DNA from: Lysobacter_I brunescens
GTDB lineage: Bacteria > Pseudomonadota > Gammaproteobacteria > Xanthomonadales > Xanthomonadaceae
Direction: 5' to 3'
Length of the DNA stretch: 64,000 nucleotides
Assembly (NCBI RefSeq): GCF_042677005.1
Contig: NZ_JBHTIF010000001.1
Location: 2,644,745-2,708,744, forward strand
Each line of letters starts with the position of its first letter. The first letter of the stretch is position 1. The position numbers and the translations under genes were made by a program. Under the pieces are notes generated by a model. That model was not told the DNA's origin and did not search any database. It worked only from the letters and a program-made list of their open reading frames with translations. Of this stretch, positions 35,366-42,743 are shown in pieces.

Positions 35366-36607
35366 ATGGATAAAGAAAATCTGGAAAATGTTCTCGGCAC
35401 TGTGCATGCGCTATTAGTATCGGAGGATATGGCAGAGGCTGCTGCAATAGTGCGTACTTTTCCTGCGCGAGCTGAGCAAACTGGGTACGACAACTGGAAC
35501 GGTGGCACTGAGCTCTGGACAATCTATTTCGACGTTCCACCGCATGATTATGCCCGCATGGGTTCAAGGCGAACACAGATTGAAGAGCAGATTACGGGAA
35601 GGATTAAAAGTGTCCTTGAGCAAGAAACGCAGGACTGGTACTCGGTAGCAATCGTGCCATCACGAGCGTTGCCAAAAGATTGGAGGGCGGAAGGCTCGGA
35701 ACTTCCAAGAGAGACGCGGAAGAACATCATCGATGGCCTGAGATTGGAAGGGATTCCGTGGCAAGGTCAATTGAATGATGTTGAATTTTTAAGTCGATTG
35801 TATGATTTGGAAAGACTTCCATCGACAGACTATCGTTTTAGTGATGCGGCTGGCGACATTTGGCAGCACACGGTCAACAACGACGACTGGGATGCGGACT
35901 GGGTCTTCGCAGACAGCAGGTTTTCGCTTATGAGTGGCTCTGCTGAGAATTTTTTGCGCTTCCTTTGCGAGGTTGTGCATCCAGTTGTAAGGCCGGATCG
36001 TGATGTTGTCATCAATGCTGTATCTCAGATCAATGATCAATTGCGTGCGGCGGGATGGGAGCTGGTAGAAGAGGAACGCATTGGAGGACGCCCTCGTTTT
36101 ACCTACAGAAAGATATCTAACCAAGGGACGCGGGCGGTTTCTCGGGCGCGAACAGTCGCCGATGCATTGAGTGCTGGCTGGATGGCGAAGGAGATACAGC
36201 GATTGGAGCGAGCAGTAGATGCTGATCCTGATTTAGCTATCGGAACTGCTAAAGAATTGGTCGAGACTTGCTGCAAGACTATTCTAACAAAGCGCGGCGT
36301 CGAGTACGGTAGATCTGCAGACTTGGGGGATCTGACAAAGTTGGTGGTTAAAGAGTTGAAGTTGGTTCCAGAGAATATACCGGATGAGGCCAAGGGCGCA
36401 GATAATATTAAGCTTATCCTTCGGAACCTTACTTCCATCACGCATAACTTGGCTCAACTTAGAGGGTTATACGGAACAGGCCATGGTCGTGATGGCCAAC
36501 ATCGTGGTTTGCAGCCTAGGCATGCAAGATTGGCAGTTGCCTCTGCAGTTGCTTTTATTGACTTTGTTGCGGAAACCTATCAGGAGCGCGAGCAACTAGG
36601 TCCATAA
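35366..36607 (+). CDS. Abortive-infection family protein (Abi_C domain)
   Basis: The 413-aa protein looks like a phage-defence factor. Its middle part (DIWQHTVNNDDWDADWVFAD, then FLRFLCEVVHPVVRPD) resembles the AbiJ N-terminal domain type seen in abortive-infection proteins. The C terminus (SITHNLAQLRGLYGTGHGRD and PRHARLAVASAVAFIDFVAE) matches the Abi_C domain (PF14355), which carries an RxxxGxGHG-like helix. There is no partner gene, so it would act alone. Base composition is clearly AT-richer than upstream genes, a sign of horizontal gain. AAGCGGAAAT precedes the ATG. It opens the accessory region. Confidence 0.78.
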   Translation: MDKENLENVLGTVHALLVSEDMAEAAAIVRTFPARAEQTGYDNWNGGTELWTIYFDVPPHDYARMGSRRTQIEEQITGRIKSVLEQETQDWYSVAIVPSRALPKDWRAEGSELPRETRKNIIDGLRLEGIPWQGQLNDVEFLSRLYDLERLPSTDYRFSDAAGDIWQHTVNNDDWDADWVFADSRFSLMSGSAENFLRFLCEVVHPVVRPDRDVVINAVSQINDQLRAAGWELVEEERIGGRPRFTYRKISNQGTRAVSRARTVADALSAGWMAKEIQRLERAVDADPDLAIGTAKELVETCCKTILTKRGVEYGRSADLGDLTKLVVKELKLVPENIPDEAKGADNIKLILRNLTSITHNLAQLRGLYGTGHGRDGQHRGLQPRHARLAVASAVAFIDFVAETYQEREQLGP

Positions 36608-36619
36608 TTGATATCTGTA

Positions 36620-36712
36620 AAGGCCGTAAGCGTGTTGGTAGGGCGGAACCCGCGAAGCGGATTCCGCCATTGAATTGCCCGGATGGCTTGCGGCGGAATC
36701 GCCTCCCGCGAT
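36620..36712. repeat. GGGCGGAA-type dispersed palindrome, copy 1
   Basis: The run GGCCGTAAGCG, GTAGGGCGGAACC, GAAGCGGATTCCGCCA and a second CGGCGGAATCG hairpin recurs almost base for base at 38295-38400 and in shortened form at 37421-37480. Each copy stands at a cargo-gene boundary. Confidence 0.8.
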
Positions 36713-36762
36713 TTGAAGCGGGTTATATTTCTGTTCAATTAACGAGCAAACGGAGGTGTTCG

Positions 36763-37398
36763 ATGAGACGGGTATTTGGAATCAAGCTTGTGGTTTTGCT
36801 TTCTATTTGCTTTCCAGCTCACTCTGAAGAGGTAAGCTTTTGTGGATCAGGCCCAACCGATCCGGTGGTTCCTGAAAGCGTGGCCGGGTGCGAAATGACT
36901 TTAGCCTGCAAGGCGCACGATGCATGCTATGCCCGATGCGATCCCGGTGGGGATATGCATGGAACAGCATATTGTGGGTTAAGTGAGTGGTCCCCCCAGA
37001 GGCGTGCAGCAAAGAAACTCTGCGACGACAAATTACTTATTGACGCAGTAGAGATGAATAAAGGAGACGCCAAGTGCAAGTATGTCGGCGCTATATATCG
37101 GCGTGCCGTCATTCTTTTAGGGCAAGGTCCATTTAACGGTCGCGTAGTCAAGAATTCAGATCTTCTCGGGATTATCGAGAGATCCGCATCTCCGGAACAG
37201 GCTGCCGATATCTGGGAAACACTTCAAATTTCAAGTCAGAACGGCATCATTGATCCAGATAGGATCTGGTTCGATCAATCGGGAATTCATGCGCCATTAC
37301 GTTCTGGAATTCATCCTTTAGTTCAAGATAAAAAAACGATTTACATTCCAAGCGAACCGTCCAAGGAGATTCTTGAAAAGGTCAAGTCGATCAATTGA
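36763..37398 (+). CDS. Secreted phospholipase-A2-like protein
   Basis: The 211-aa protein has a signal peptide (IKLVVLLSICFPAHSEE). Directly after it comes a cysteine-rich domain containing CKAHDACYARC at residues 49-59, the His52-Asp53 catalytic dyad motif (CxxHDxCY) of phospholipase A2. An upstream CGSGPTDPVVPE could form the calcium loop. The C-terminal ~110 residues are unlike known PLA2. The ATG at 36763 is set by CGGAGG just before it; an earlier in-frame start has no such site. The gene is AT-rich, flanked by palindromes, and without a recognisable immunity partner. Secreted effector or scavenging lipase are both possible. Confidence 0.65.
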   Translation: MRRVFGIKLVVLLSICFPAHSEEVSFCGSGPTDPVVPESVAGCEMTLACKAHDACYARCDPGGDMHGTAYCGLSEWSPQRRAAKKLCDDKLLIDAVEMNKGDAKCKYVGAIYRRAVILLGQGPFNGRVVKNSDLLGIIERSASPEQAADIWETLQISSQNGIIDPDRIWFDQSGIHAPLRSGIHPLVQDKKTIYIPSEPSKEILEKVKSIN

Positions 37399-37420
37399 TC
37401 TTGAAGGCTCGAAAATCGCT

Positions 37421-37480
37421 AAAGGCGTAACGCGCATTCGCAGGGCGGAATCTGCTTCGCGGGTTCCGCCTACGCAAGTC
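37421..37480. repeat. GGGCGGAA-type dispersed palindrome, copy 2 (short)
   Basis: Contains AAAGGCGTAACGCG, CAGGGCGGAATCTG and GGGTTCCGCCTACGCAA, a shortened version of the elements at 36620 and 38295. It leads straight into a leader copy. Confidence 0.75.
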
Positions 37481-37508
37481 AAAAGCGGCTTCGGAGAGGA
37501 TCTAGTGT

Positions 37509-37643
37509 GTGTGCCCCGTTGTCGTCCCAGTGTCGCATCGTGCTCGGCGCGTCAAGGTCAAGGCAAGTTGCTGCGAAAACCTTGACGCGCCTGCGCGCGA
37601 TGCAATTCCGAGCTTCCAAAGACGCCTTTGTCGGGCGTGGATG
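37509..37643 (+). repeat. Array leader, copy without its 61-codon ORF
   Basis: The stretch from GTGTGCCCCGTTGTCGTCC to TCGGGCGTGGATGAG repeats the leader at 38430-38583. A 13-bp inverted repeat, GGCGCGTCAAGGT (37546-37558) and ACCTTGACGCGCC (37579-37591), is shared. After the CGGGCGT block the sequence leaves the repeat, and unique DNA with the next cargo gene follows; the 61-codon ORF is absent. Confidence 0.75.
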
Positions 37644-37758
37644 AGTAACGCAAATTTATCTTAACTCCAATGAAACATGGCCTCGTTCGCCACTTTTAAG
37701 TTCTATTGGCGTCGCGGATTTTCGATACCAAGAGTAAATCTATTTAAAGGATTAAGAC

Positions 37759-38292
37759 ATGTCTACAGTGATTGAAGAAATGGCGTTTCCTCTCCCGGAG
37801 GAAGTGCCTGAAGCCTTTAATGTAATCATAGATATGTGTGTGAAATCTTTGCAGGATGCGGAAGAGATTGAGGTTGTAGATTGGGCCAAAAAGATCAAAG
37901 ATGATCTTTCCAGTAATGAGGTCATGACTGCGTTTGAAGAAGGCTTTGATCTTTCATGCAGGGCGATCATTGAAGAATTTGAAAGAGGCAGCGAAAGCGA
38001 GGTGCCTCTTGTCATTTCACAGGTTGTTTCTGAGATGAGTTGGCTGAAGAAAAGAATTCAAGCGCGGCCGGAGGATATTAATAACAATCTTGGGCTTTCT
38101 GAAATTGCCTTGGATAGCTGGAAGGATCTGTGCGAGGGACATCCTGCGGCGAAAATTGCGGTTTCAACAATCAGGGAGCTGGTTCAGGTCGCAAAGCTGT
38201 TGAGTGGTGGGAAAGGCATAGCTGCAGAAGGTAATAACGGTTATGTAAATCTGCCTGCAGCCCGAAGGGTGGTGTCATCCGGAACATTCTAA
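37759..38292 (+). CDS. Unknown small acidic protein in the cargo array
   Basis: The 177-aa protein is acidic and mostly helical (IIDMCVKSLQDAEEIEVVDW, SEMSWLKKRIQARPEDINNN). It has no signal peptide, membrane segment or motif I recognise. AAAGGATTAAGAC gives a weak ribosome-binding site before the ATG. The DNA is AT-rich compared with the surrounding chromosome. It lies between a leader copy and a GGGCGGAA palindrome, the same placement as the other single cargo genes. An immunity-type role would fit the context, but nothing in the protein proves it. Confidence 0.6.
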   Translation: MSTVIEEMAFPLPEEVPEAFNVIIDMCVKSLQDAEEIEVVDWAKKIKDDLSSNEVMTAFEEGFDLSCRAIIEEFERGSESEVPLVISQVVSEMSWLKKRIQARPEDINNNLGLSEIALDSWKDLCEGHPAAKIAVSTIRELVQVAKLLSGGKGIAAEGNNGYVNLPAARRVVSSGTF

Positions 38293-38294
38293 GA

Positions 38295-38400
38295 AGGCCG
38301 TAAGGCGTATTCGTAGGGCGGAACCCGAGAAGCGGATTCCGCCATTGAGTCACGCGGATGGCTTGTGGCGGAATCACCTTCGGCGGTTCCGCCATACGCA
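38295..38400. repeat. GGGCGGAA-type dispersed palindrome, copy 3
   Basis: Nearly the same as the copy at 36620: GGCCGTAAGGCG, CGTAGGGCGGAACCCG, AGCGGATTCCGCCATTG and a second hairpin GGCGGAATCAC. It runs directly into the leader of ORF copy 1. Confidence 0.8.
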
Positions 38401-38429
38401 AATCAAAACTGGCCTCGGAGAGGGTGTGG

Positions 38430-38583
38430 GATGTGTGCCCCGTTGTCGTCCCAGTGTCGCACCATGCTCGGCGCGTCAAGGTCAAGGCGAGTTGCTGCGC
38501 AAACCTTGACGCGCCTGCGCGCGATGCGGGTTGGATTCGCCAACGGCGCCCACGTCGGGCGTCGGGCGAAACGGAGTTCCGTC
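38430..38583 (+). repeat. Array leader of ORF copy 1
   Basis: Contains the 13-bp inverted repeat 38470-38482/38503-38515, the common block CCTTGACGCGCCTGCGCGCG, a GCCCACGTCGGGCGTCGGGC segment and AACGGAGTTCCGTC just before the ATG. The same blocks recur at 37509, 39362 and 43330. Confidence 0.8.
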
Positions 38584-38769
38584 ATGTCCCAAGCGCAGCC
38601 TGCCTCCAACGTCCTACTCGTCGAAGTCCCGCCCCAGTTCATCGCCCTCTGCCACGCCTGCGGCGTCAGCCCCCAAGCCACCCTGCGCGGCCTCGCCGCC
38701 ATGCTCTGCGGCCTGCGCTACGACGAAGACAACCGCCTCCTGCCACTCGACGCCCCCGCGTCCCGCTGA
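38584..38769 (+). CDS. Array repeat ORF, copy 1 (intact, 61 aa)
   Basis: The protein starts MSQAQPASNVLLVEVPPQF and ends LLPLDAPASR. Its core, FIALCHACGVSPQATLRGLA, reads like a short helix-turn-helix and recalls small proteobacterial proteins with a PPxFxxLCxxxGVxPxxxLRG pattern. A good ribosome-binding site (CGGAGT) precedes the ATG. A UUCG-loop hairpin follows the stop. The same ORF occurs intact at 39447 and decayed at 40864, 42480, 43415 and 44868, always in the same direction. Function unknown; a DNA- or RNA-binding regulator is one possibility. Confidence 0.7.
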   Translation: MSQAQPASNVLLVEVPPQFIALCHACGVSPQATLRGLAAMLCGLRYDEDNRLLPLDAPASR

Positions 38770-38776
38770 CCCGCGC

Positions 38777-38800
38777 GATGGGCCCGTTCGCGGGCCCATC
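38777..38800 (+). terminator. UUCG-loop hairpin after ORF copy 1
   Basis: GATGGGCCCG-TTCG-CGGGCCCATC is a perfect 10-bp stem. It has no T-run. Copy 2 has nearly the same hairpin after its stop. Confidence 0.6.
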
Positions 38801-38816
38801 CACCCGTAACCCCTGC

Positions 38817-38890
38817 CGTCGTCCCGGCGAAAGCCGGGATCCAGCTTCCAAAGCCTTCAAAGCTGGGTTCCGGCCTGCGCCGGAACGACG
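38817..38890. repeat. 74-bp CGTCGTCCCGGCG palindromic repeat, copy A
   Basis: Begins CGTCGTCCCGGCGAAAGCC and ends GCGCCGGAACGACG, with small inner hairpins. A second 74-base copy lies at 39680-39753, again straight after an intact array ORF. Confidence 0.8.
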
Positions 38891-38922
38891 ATATGGTGGT
38901 GTCGTCATCAGGCAGGCAATGC

Positions 38923-39267
38923 CTATGCGAATTTACCCACGGCCTCATCGAGAAGTGCGATCAGGCTTTCATCGCTGATTCCAAAGTCGTCCATACTCTC
39001 GATGTGATCCCATTGTTCGTCGTAGGGAATTTCAGCGACGAAGATCGGAATTCCAAGAGATCGAAGGCCGTGAATCAGCGTCCGAATTTCAGCGTCGACT
39101 TTGACGTGGTCATTCCGATACAGCTCGGTCGTGTACACAGATCCAGACTTGCCTGCAGCCAGTTTCTTGCGAATCGAATCGATCGAATGACCAGTCACGC
39201 TTCTGATCAGCTGGATAGCCTCGATGTTCTGGCATGCGGTCGCTGCAGAAATGGATATCTTTGACAT
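38923..39267 (-). CDS. L7/L12-like fold protein (possible orphan immunity)
   Basis: The 114-aa protein opens MSKISISAATACQNIEAIQL and continues with LIRSVTGHSIDSIRKKLAAG, which follows the ribosomal L7/L12 C-terminal pattern (LxREVTGxxLxxAKxxxxxG). TTELYRNDHVKVDAEIRTLI and GLRSLGIPIFVAEI follow, a pattern seen in a family of small L7/L12-like proteins with an NDH motif, often near polymorphic-toxin genes. The ATG at 39267 is preferred; an earlier in-frame start adds 17 unrelated residues. It lies between repeat units and points against them. Function is not established. Confidence 0.6.
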   Translation of the reverse strand: MSKISISAATACQNIEAIQLIRSVTGHSIDSIRKKLAAGKSGSVYTTELYRNDHVKVDAEIRTLIHGLRSLGIPIFVAEIPYDEQWDHIESMDDFGISDESLIALLDEAVGKFA

Positions 39268-39324
39268 GCGTCGAGCCTTACTCAGGCAGCCCGCAGCGTC
39301 AAGCGCGTCCGCGATCACCGAAGC

Positions 39325-39364
39325 GCATCCCCGGGTGCGGCCTTCGGCCGAACCCGGGCTACCA
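39325..39364. repeat. CCCGGG palindrome ahead of leader copy 2
   Basis: CCCCGGGTGCGGCC-TTC-GGCCGAACCCGGG is a hairpin joined directly to CTACCAAACCTTGACGCG of the next leader. Related CCCGGGT hairpins lie at 40420-40495 and 43255-43320. Confidence 0.65.
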
Positions 39365-39446
39365 AACCTTGACGCGCATGCGCGCGATGCGGGTTGGACT
39401 CGCCAACGGCGTCCACTCCGGGCGTCGGGCGAAACGGAGTTCCATC
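39362..39446 (+). repeat. Array leader of ORF copy 2
   Basis: Has the blocks CCAAACCTTGACGCGCATGC, GGGTTGGACTCGCCAACGGC, GGGCGTCGGGCGAAACGGAG and a TTCCATC spacer to the ATG, nearly the same as at 38500-38583. Confidence 0.8.
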
Positions 39447-39632
39447 ATGTCTCAAGCGCAGCCAGTCTCCAACGTCCTCCTCGTCGAAGTCCCGCCGCAG
39501 TTCATCGCCCTCTGCCACGCCAGCGGCGTCAGCCCCCAGTCCACCCTGCGCGGCATGGCCGCCATGCTCTGCGGCCTCCGCTACGACGAAGACAACCGCC
39601 TCCTGCCGTTGGACGCCCCCGCGTCCCGCTGA
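39447..39632 (+). CDS. Array repeat ORF, copy 2 (intact, 61 aa)
   Basis: This 61-aa protein differs from copy 1 at only a few positions: P-V-S instead of P-A-S near residue 7, CHASGVSPQSTLRGMA in the core. Both begin MSQAQP and end DEDNRLLPLDAPASR. The differences preserve the reading frame, which supports it being translated. CGGAGT lies before the ATG and a hairpin with GGGCCCG-TTTG-CGGGCTC follows the stop. The 74-bp palindrome copy B and a YrhB-like cargo gene come next. Confidence 0.7.
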   Translation: MSQAQPVSNVLLVEVPPQFIALCHASGVSPQSTLRGMAAMLCGLRYDEDNRLLPLDAPASR

Positions 39633-39679
39633 CCCGCGCGATGGGCCCGTTTGCGGGCTCATCCTCCCGTACCCCCTGC

Positions 39680-39753
39680 CGTCGTCCCGGCGAAGGCCGG
39701 GACCCAGCTTCCAAAGCCTTCAAGGCTGGGTTCCGGCCTGCGCCGGAACGACG
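39680..39753. repeat. 74-bp CGTCGTCCCGGCG palindromic repeat, copy B
   Basis: Same length and near-identical sequence to copy A at 38817-38890, in the same orientation and at the same distance from the array ORF. Confidence 0.8.
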
Positions 39754-39829
39754 GTTCGGGCCTTGTCGGAGAGTTCGTGCACTGAGCAGGCTAGACTGTT
39801 TCAACGTTCCGAAAGCGATCCATGCAGAC

Positions 39830-40417
39830 GTGATCACAGCCGAAGACGCGAAATCCATCATCCTTCGTAGATCCCGCAGTGATGAAGATGGCTTGCAGCT
39901 TGCCATCCAGTCCTGCGAGTTGTCGCCCCATGGAGACTTCTGGGTCATTCGTGCAAACAGCGAGGACTACGTTATCCGGGGCATGTGGGAGCGCTTGCTT
40001 GTCGGTGTGAGTGCCTATCTGGTGAATGTGAACGATGGAACCGTCACAGTTGTAGGAAGCGGCCAATCATGGCAGGAATTACTGCAGGACAAGTATGACG
40101 CAGACGCTGCAGGCGCGATGCAATACGTCCTCGAACCGACGTTCTCCCGTGACGACAAGATGGCGGTGATCAATCTCCGGCAGCGGCTGGAATGCTCGCT
40201 GCAATCCGCGCTGGAGATGCTGTCACCCGATCATCGCCAATGGTTTACAGGGAGTCGTGGCTTGTTGCTGAATGTGCGTGAAAAGCTGCAGGAGAAAGGC
40301 ATTGAAACCGCAATCGTTTTGCTGCCCAGCGCTGAGGGCGCCATCGGGGTAGGCCGCAGCATGTGGCATTGGGATGCGATTGCCTCATGCCTGCGTTCGC
40401 GCTTTCAGTCAACCTAG
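39830..40417 (+). CDS. YrhB/Imm35-like protein with C-terminal extension
   Basis: The 195-aa protein starts with a domain like YrhB/Imm35, a common immunity-protein fold: ITAEDAKSIILRR, then GDFWVIRANSEDYV and LVGVSAYLVNVNDGTVTVVG with WQELLQDKYD. The C-terminal 100 residues (VINLRQRLECSLQSALEMLS, LQEKGIETAIVLLP) are a separate helical-beta domain. No ATG fits; GTG at 39830 is the best start, with a weak GAAAG site. The frame is open upstream, but only through repeat DNA. No cognate toxin is nearby, so it would be an orphan immunity gene. Moderate confidence in the domain, low in the role. Confidence 0.6.
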   Translation: MITAEDAKSIILRRSRSDEDGLQLAIQSCELSPHGDFWVIRANSEDYVIRGMWERLLVGVSAYLVNVNDGTVTVVGSGQSWQELLQDKYDADAAGAMQYVLEPTFSRDDKMAVINLRQRLECSLQSALEMLSPDHRQWFTGSRGLLLNVREKLQEKGIETAIVLLPSAEGAIGVGRSMWHWDAIASCLRSRFQST

Positions 40418-40419
40418 AA

Positions 40420-40500
40420 AATAGCCCGGGTAAGCGAAGCACACCCGGGTTGCATGACGGCAAGCTCCCGGGTGCGCGCTTCGCGCTTGCCCGGTGTGCG
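40420..40500. repeat. CCCGGGT-type palindrome (GTAG/TAGC-headed)
   Basis: TAGCCCGGGTAAGCGAAGC, then CACCCGGG, CTCCCGGGTGCGCGC and GCGCTTGCCCGG form nested hairpins. The unit at 43255-43325 is its close relative. Confidence 0.7.
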
Positions 40501-40551
40501 GAGCTGCTGTCGATCAGGGTTTGCTCATTCGGGGCGGTGGCTTCTGAAATT

Positions 40552-40833
40552 CTAGGAATCTTTGTCGATCTCGATGTGGATTCTGCCGCATTCACGGCAG
40601 GAATAAACAAGCTTGGAGTTTTCTTTGATGTGCTCGAAGTACATTGCTTCAAGTTCATTGGCGAGAGATGGATTTGATCCATTCTCCGAAATCATCTTCA
40701 AGACATCGGCAATGAAAGTCGAATCACAGGATGCCCATGTTTCACTCATCATGTAATGAGCGTCATCACTCGGGAAAATTGAATCCGTGATTGAATTTCC
40801 GCACTCGCACATGAATCGACCCATGTAAGGCAT
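40552..40833 (-). CDS. Small zinc-ribbon protein (cargo gene)
   Basis: The ~93-aa protein has two knuckles, CECGN near the N terminus and CRECGR near the C terminus, that could bind one zinc ion. An acidic helical middle lies between (FIADVLKMISENG, LANELEAMYFEHIKENSKL). Small zinc-ribbon proteins of this type occur among orphan immunity genes, but the match is by style only. The start is uncertain: ATG at 40833 is used, while 40824 and 40863 are also possible. The 40863 start would place the gene directly against the decayed ORF copy 3 at 40864, so the cargo-repeat junction is sharp. Confidence 0.55.
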   Translation of the reverse strand: MPYMGRFMCECGNSITDSIFPSDDAHYMMSETWASCDSTFIADVLKMISENGSNPSLANELEAMYFEHIKENSKLVYSCRECGRIHIEIDKDS

Positions 40834-40863
40834 CCAATTGGTCGGCGCTTTCCGTGAAATCAT

Positions 40864-41015
40864 AATCCAAAGTGCAGCCAGCCACCAACGTGCTCCTCGT
40901 CGAAGTCCGTTCGCAGTTCATCGCCCTCTGCAACGCCTGCAGCGTCAGTCCGCAGGCCACCCTGCGCGGCATGGCGGTGCGCTACGAGGAAGACAGCTGC
41001 TTCCTCCCGCTCGAC
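40864..41015 (+). pseudogene. Array repeat ORF, copy 3 (decayed)
   Basis: The translation follows the repeat ORF (QPATNVLLVEVRSQFIALCN and CSVSPQATLRGMAVRYEEDS) but the start ATG has become ATA and the CGGAGT site is gone. About 9 codons of the core (MLCGLR part) are missing and the end reads on as DAPAPVL past the usual stop. A GTG at 40872 could start a 62-aa product. It abuts the zinc-ribbon cargo gene. Confidence 0.65.
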
Positions 41016-41516
41016 GCCCCAGCGCCCGTTCTCCTTATCCGTCCTTATGACGGGTGCTGACTGCGCCTCGGTTTGAAAGAGAGGGGCGCGTTCGCGAGCC
41101 ATATGTGCTGAAAGAGGGGCGTCCCTTTCGGCTTGTCGTGAATGGTGTCTACTCGGACGCTACCGCCCCTAAAGCGACACCGCTGGCGACCGGCGAAGAA
41201 TCCATCCGCATCGCGTCGCCTGGGCAGACTCTTTTCACGGGATCCGCTCCATGCATGGCCGGTCCCGTACGGCCGTCTTGCCCGGAAACAGTACGCGGGG
41301 CGCTGCCGTAACGTTCCTGCGGCTTTCTGTGAGGGTAATTGGGTCCGGGTCCACTGCGCAAAATCGATCCTTGAAATTTTCCGGTCGGATGCTGCGCAGA
41401 CGTGGGTGTGGACTCGTCAGCAATCTTCCAGTCAGTCGGCGATGCGATTCCTCGGTGTCCTCCGATAATTGCATCGGCAGGTGAATCCCTCGACCAAAGA
41501 ATGGAGTGACAAAGAA
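41016..41516. other. Stretch without a supported gene
   Basis: About 500 bases follow decayed ORF copy 3. One open frame (41054-41311, GTG start) gives 85 aa with EGRPFRLVVNGVYSDATAP, but it lacks a ribosome-binding site and any match I know, so it may be the remnant of a lost cargo gene. No repeat unit or hairpin of the array was seen here. Confidence 0.35.
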
Positions 41517-42212
41517 ATGGGTGCGATTTCTACATTTATCAAGGGTCTCGATCCAAAGAACGACGTGGAACGGGACCTCAAGGAAACGATGGCCATCCTG
41601 GTCAAGCTCGCCCAGCAGAAACTCAATGGTTTCAAGCTGGAGATGAATGACTCATGGAACACCGCTAATTCCGAATCCCTTGCGCCGGGGGTGACGAAGG
41701 ATTTCGTGGATGAGCAGATGCACGTCATGACGTCGGTGGACAGCAAGCAGCTGGCGGATTCGATCGGAAGTATCGTCGATGCAGGTTTCGCCCTCAATCA
41801 GGACGAAAAATCGAAAGCGGTCGGAACCTTCATCAAAAGTCTGGCCAGTGTCGGATTGCAGACGGTCCTGGGGTCGGGTTCGGCAGAGGAGAACGAACAC
41901 AAGCAGTACATCATCTATCCCGACAAGGATTTCCTGTGTCGGTGCGATGTATGGTTCTGGCGTTACACAATGCAGTCCTCGGGGTTCGAATCGAAACTCC
42001 AGCACGTCGTGGTCTATCGGATGCAATACGGTGCGGTGGATATATCGAAAGTCCAGCCGGTGGCGCTCGCCCACTGGTTCAACAAGTGGAATATTGATCC
42101 AGCGGTGATCAAGCCTGCACTGGAGGGTGCATTGGCCTTGGTGGACGGTCGTAGACCCGCTGCCCCGGTCGCCAATCGCGTTCCCATGATTGAAGCACGC
42201 GGGCTCCGGTAG
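41517..42212 (+). CDS. Unknown protein in the cargo array
   Basis: The 231-aa protein has a helical N-terminal half (ISTFIKGLDPKNDVERDLKE, TMAILVKLAQQKLNGFKLEM) with a weakly hydrophobic middle (VGTFIKSLASVGLQTVLGSG). A beta-rich end follows: YIIYPDKDFLCRCDVWFWRY, and HWFNKWNIDPAVIKP. No known motif, signal peptide or clear membrane helix. GGAGTGAC lies 8 bases before the ATG at 41517; an upstream in-frame start adds 16 residues without such a site. The function is unknown. Single gene, same strand as the repeat ORFs. Confidence 0.6.
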   Translation: MGAISTFIKGLDPKNDVERDLKETMAILVKLAQQKLNGFKLEMNDSWNTANSESLAPGVTKDFVDEQMHVMTSVDSKQLADSIGSIVDAGFALNQDEKSKAVGTFIKSLASVGLQTVLGSGSAEENEHKQYIIYPDKDFLCRCDVWFWRYTMQSSGFESKLQHVVVYRMQYGAVDISKVQPVALAHWFNKWNIDPAVIKPALEGALALVDGRRPAAPVANRVPMIEARGLR

Positions 42213-42479
42213 CGATGCCGGATGGGTTCCTCGCGAGGGGAACCCATTCCGCTCGCCAAGTCGGAACCGTTTCGGCTGCGACGGCAAAGTGGTTGTGCAA
42301 TCCGCAGAGACTGAAGAGTCCGCTTCTCCTGCGATGATTCGGTAAGCGACGTCGAAACCTCGCGGACATCTGCGAATTCATTCATTCCGCTTGATGAATC
42401 GATCCTTGCATACGGTGCAATCAGACCGGATCACGGATGCAGCGCGGTCGGAGTCGGACGCCGGGCAGAATGGAGTCGG

Positions 42480-42600
42480 ACACGTACCCCGCGCAGCCTG
42501 CCTCCAACGGCCTCCTTTCGAAGTCCCCCTCGAGTTCATCTCCCTGCGCAACACTTGCGGTATCGCCCCCCCCCCCCCCCCCCCCCCCGGCGTCCCGCTG
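42480..42600 (+). pseudogene. Array repeat ORF, copy 4 (decayed, with C23 tract)
   Basis: The DNA follows the repeat ORF from GCGCAGCCTGCCTCCAACG through GAGTTCATCTCCCTGCGCAA to TGCGGTATCGCC, then runs into 23 consecutive C bases (42566-42588) and resumes at CGTCCCGCTGACCCGCGC, the very end of the normal unit. The start ATG is lost and the frame is broken, so no product is expected. A degenerate leader (GGAGTCGGACGCCGGGCAG) precedes it. Confidence 0.6.
42566..42588. repeat. Poly-C tract of 23 bases
   Basis: Twenty-three C residues in a row replace the central part of repeat ORF copy 4. It is the longest homopolymer noticed in the window and could be a slippage hot spot or an assembly artefact. 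Confidence 0.85.
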
Positions 42601-42743
42601 ACCCGCGCAATGGCCCCGCTCGCGAGCAGGATTTGATATGTTGCACCCATTGCGAGAGGGCAGGGCCTACAGGCCGTTGAGCGGCGTGATGCGAAATATC
42701 TGCTGCCTGGTTGAACGGCAATCCATTGGTTGGAAACCTATCG

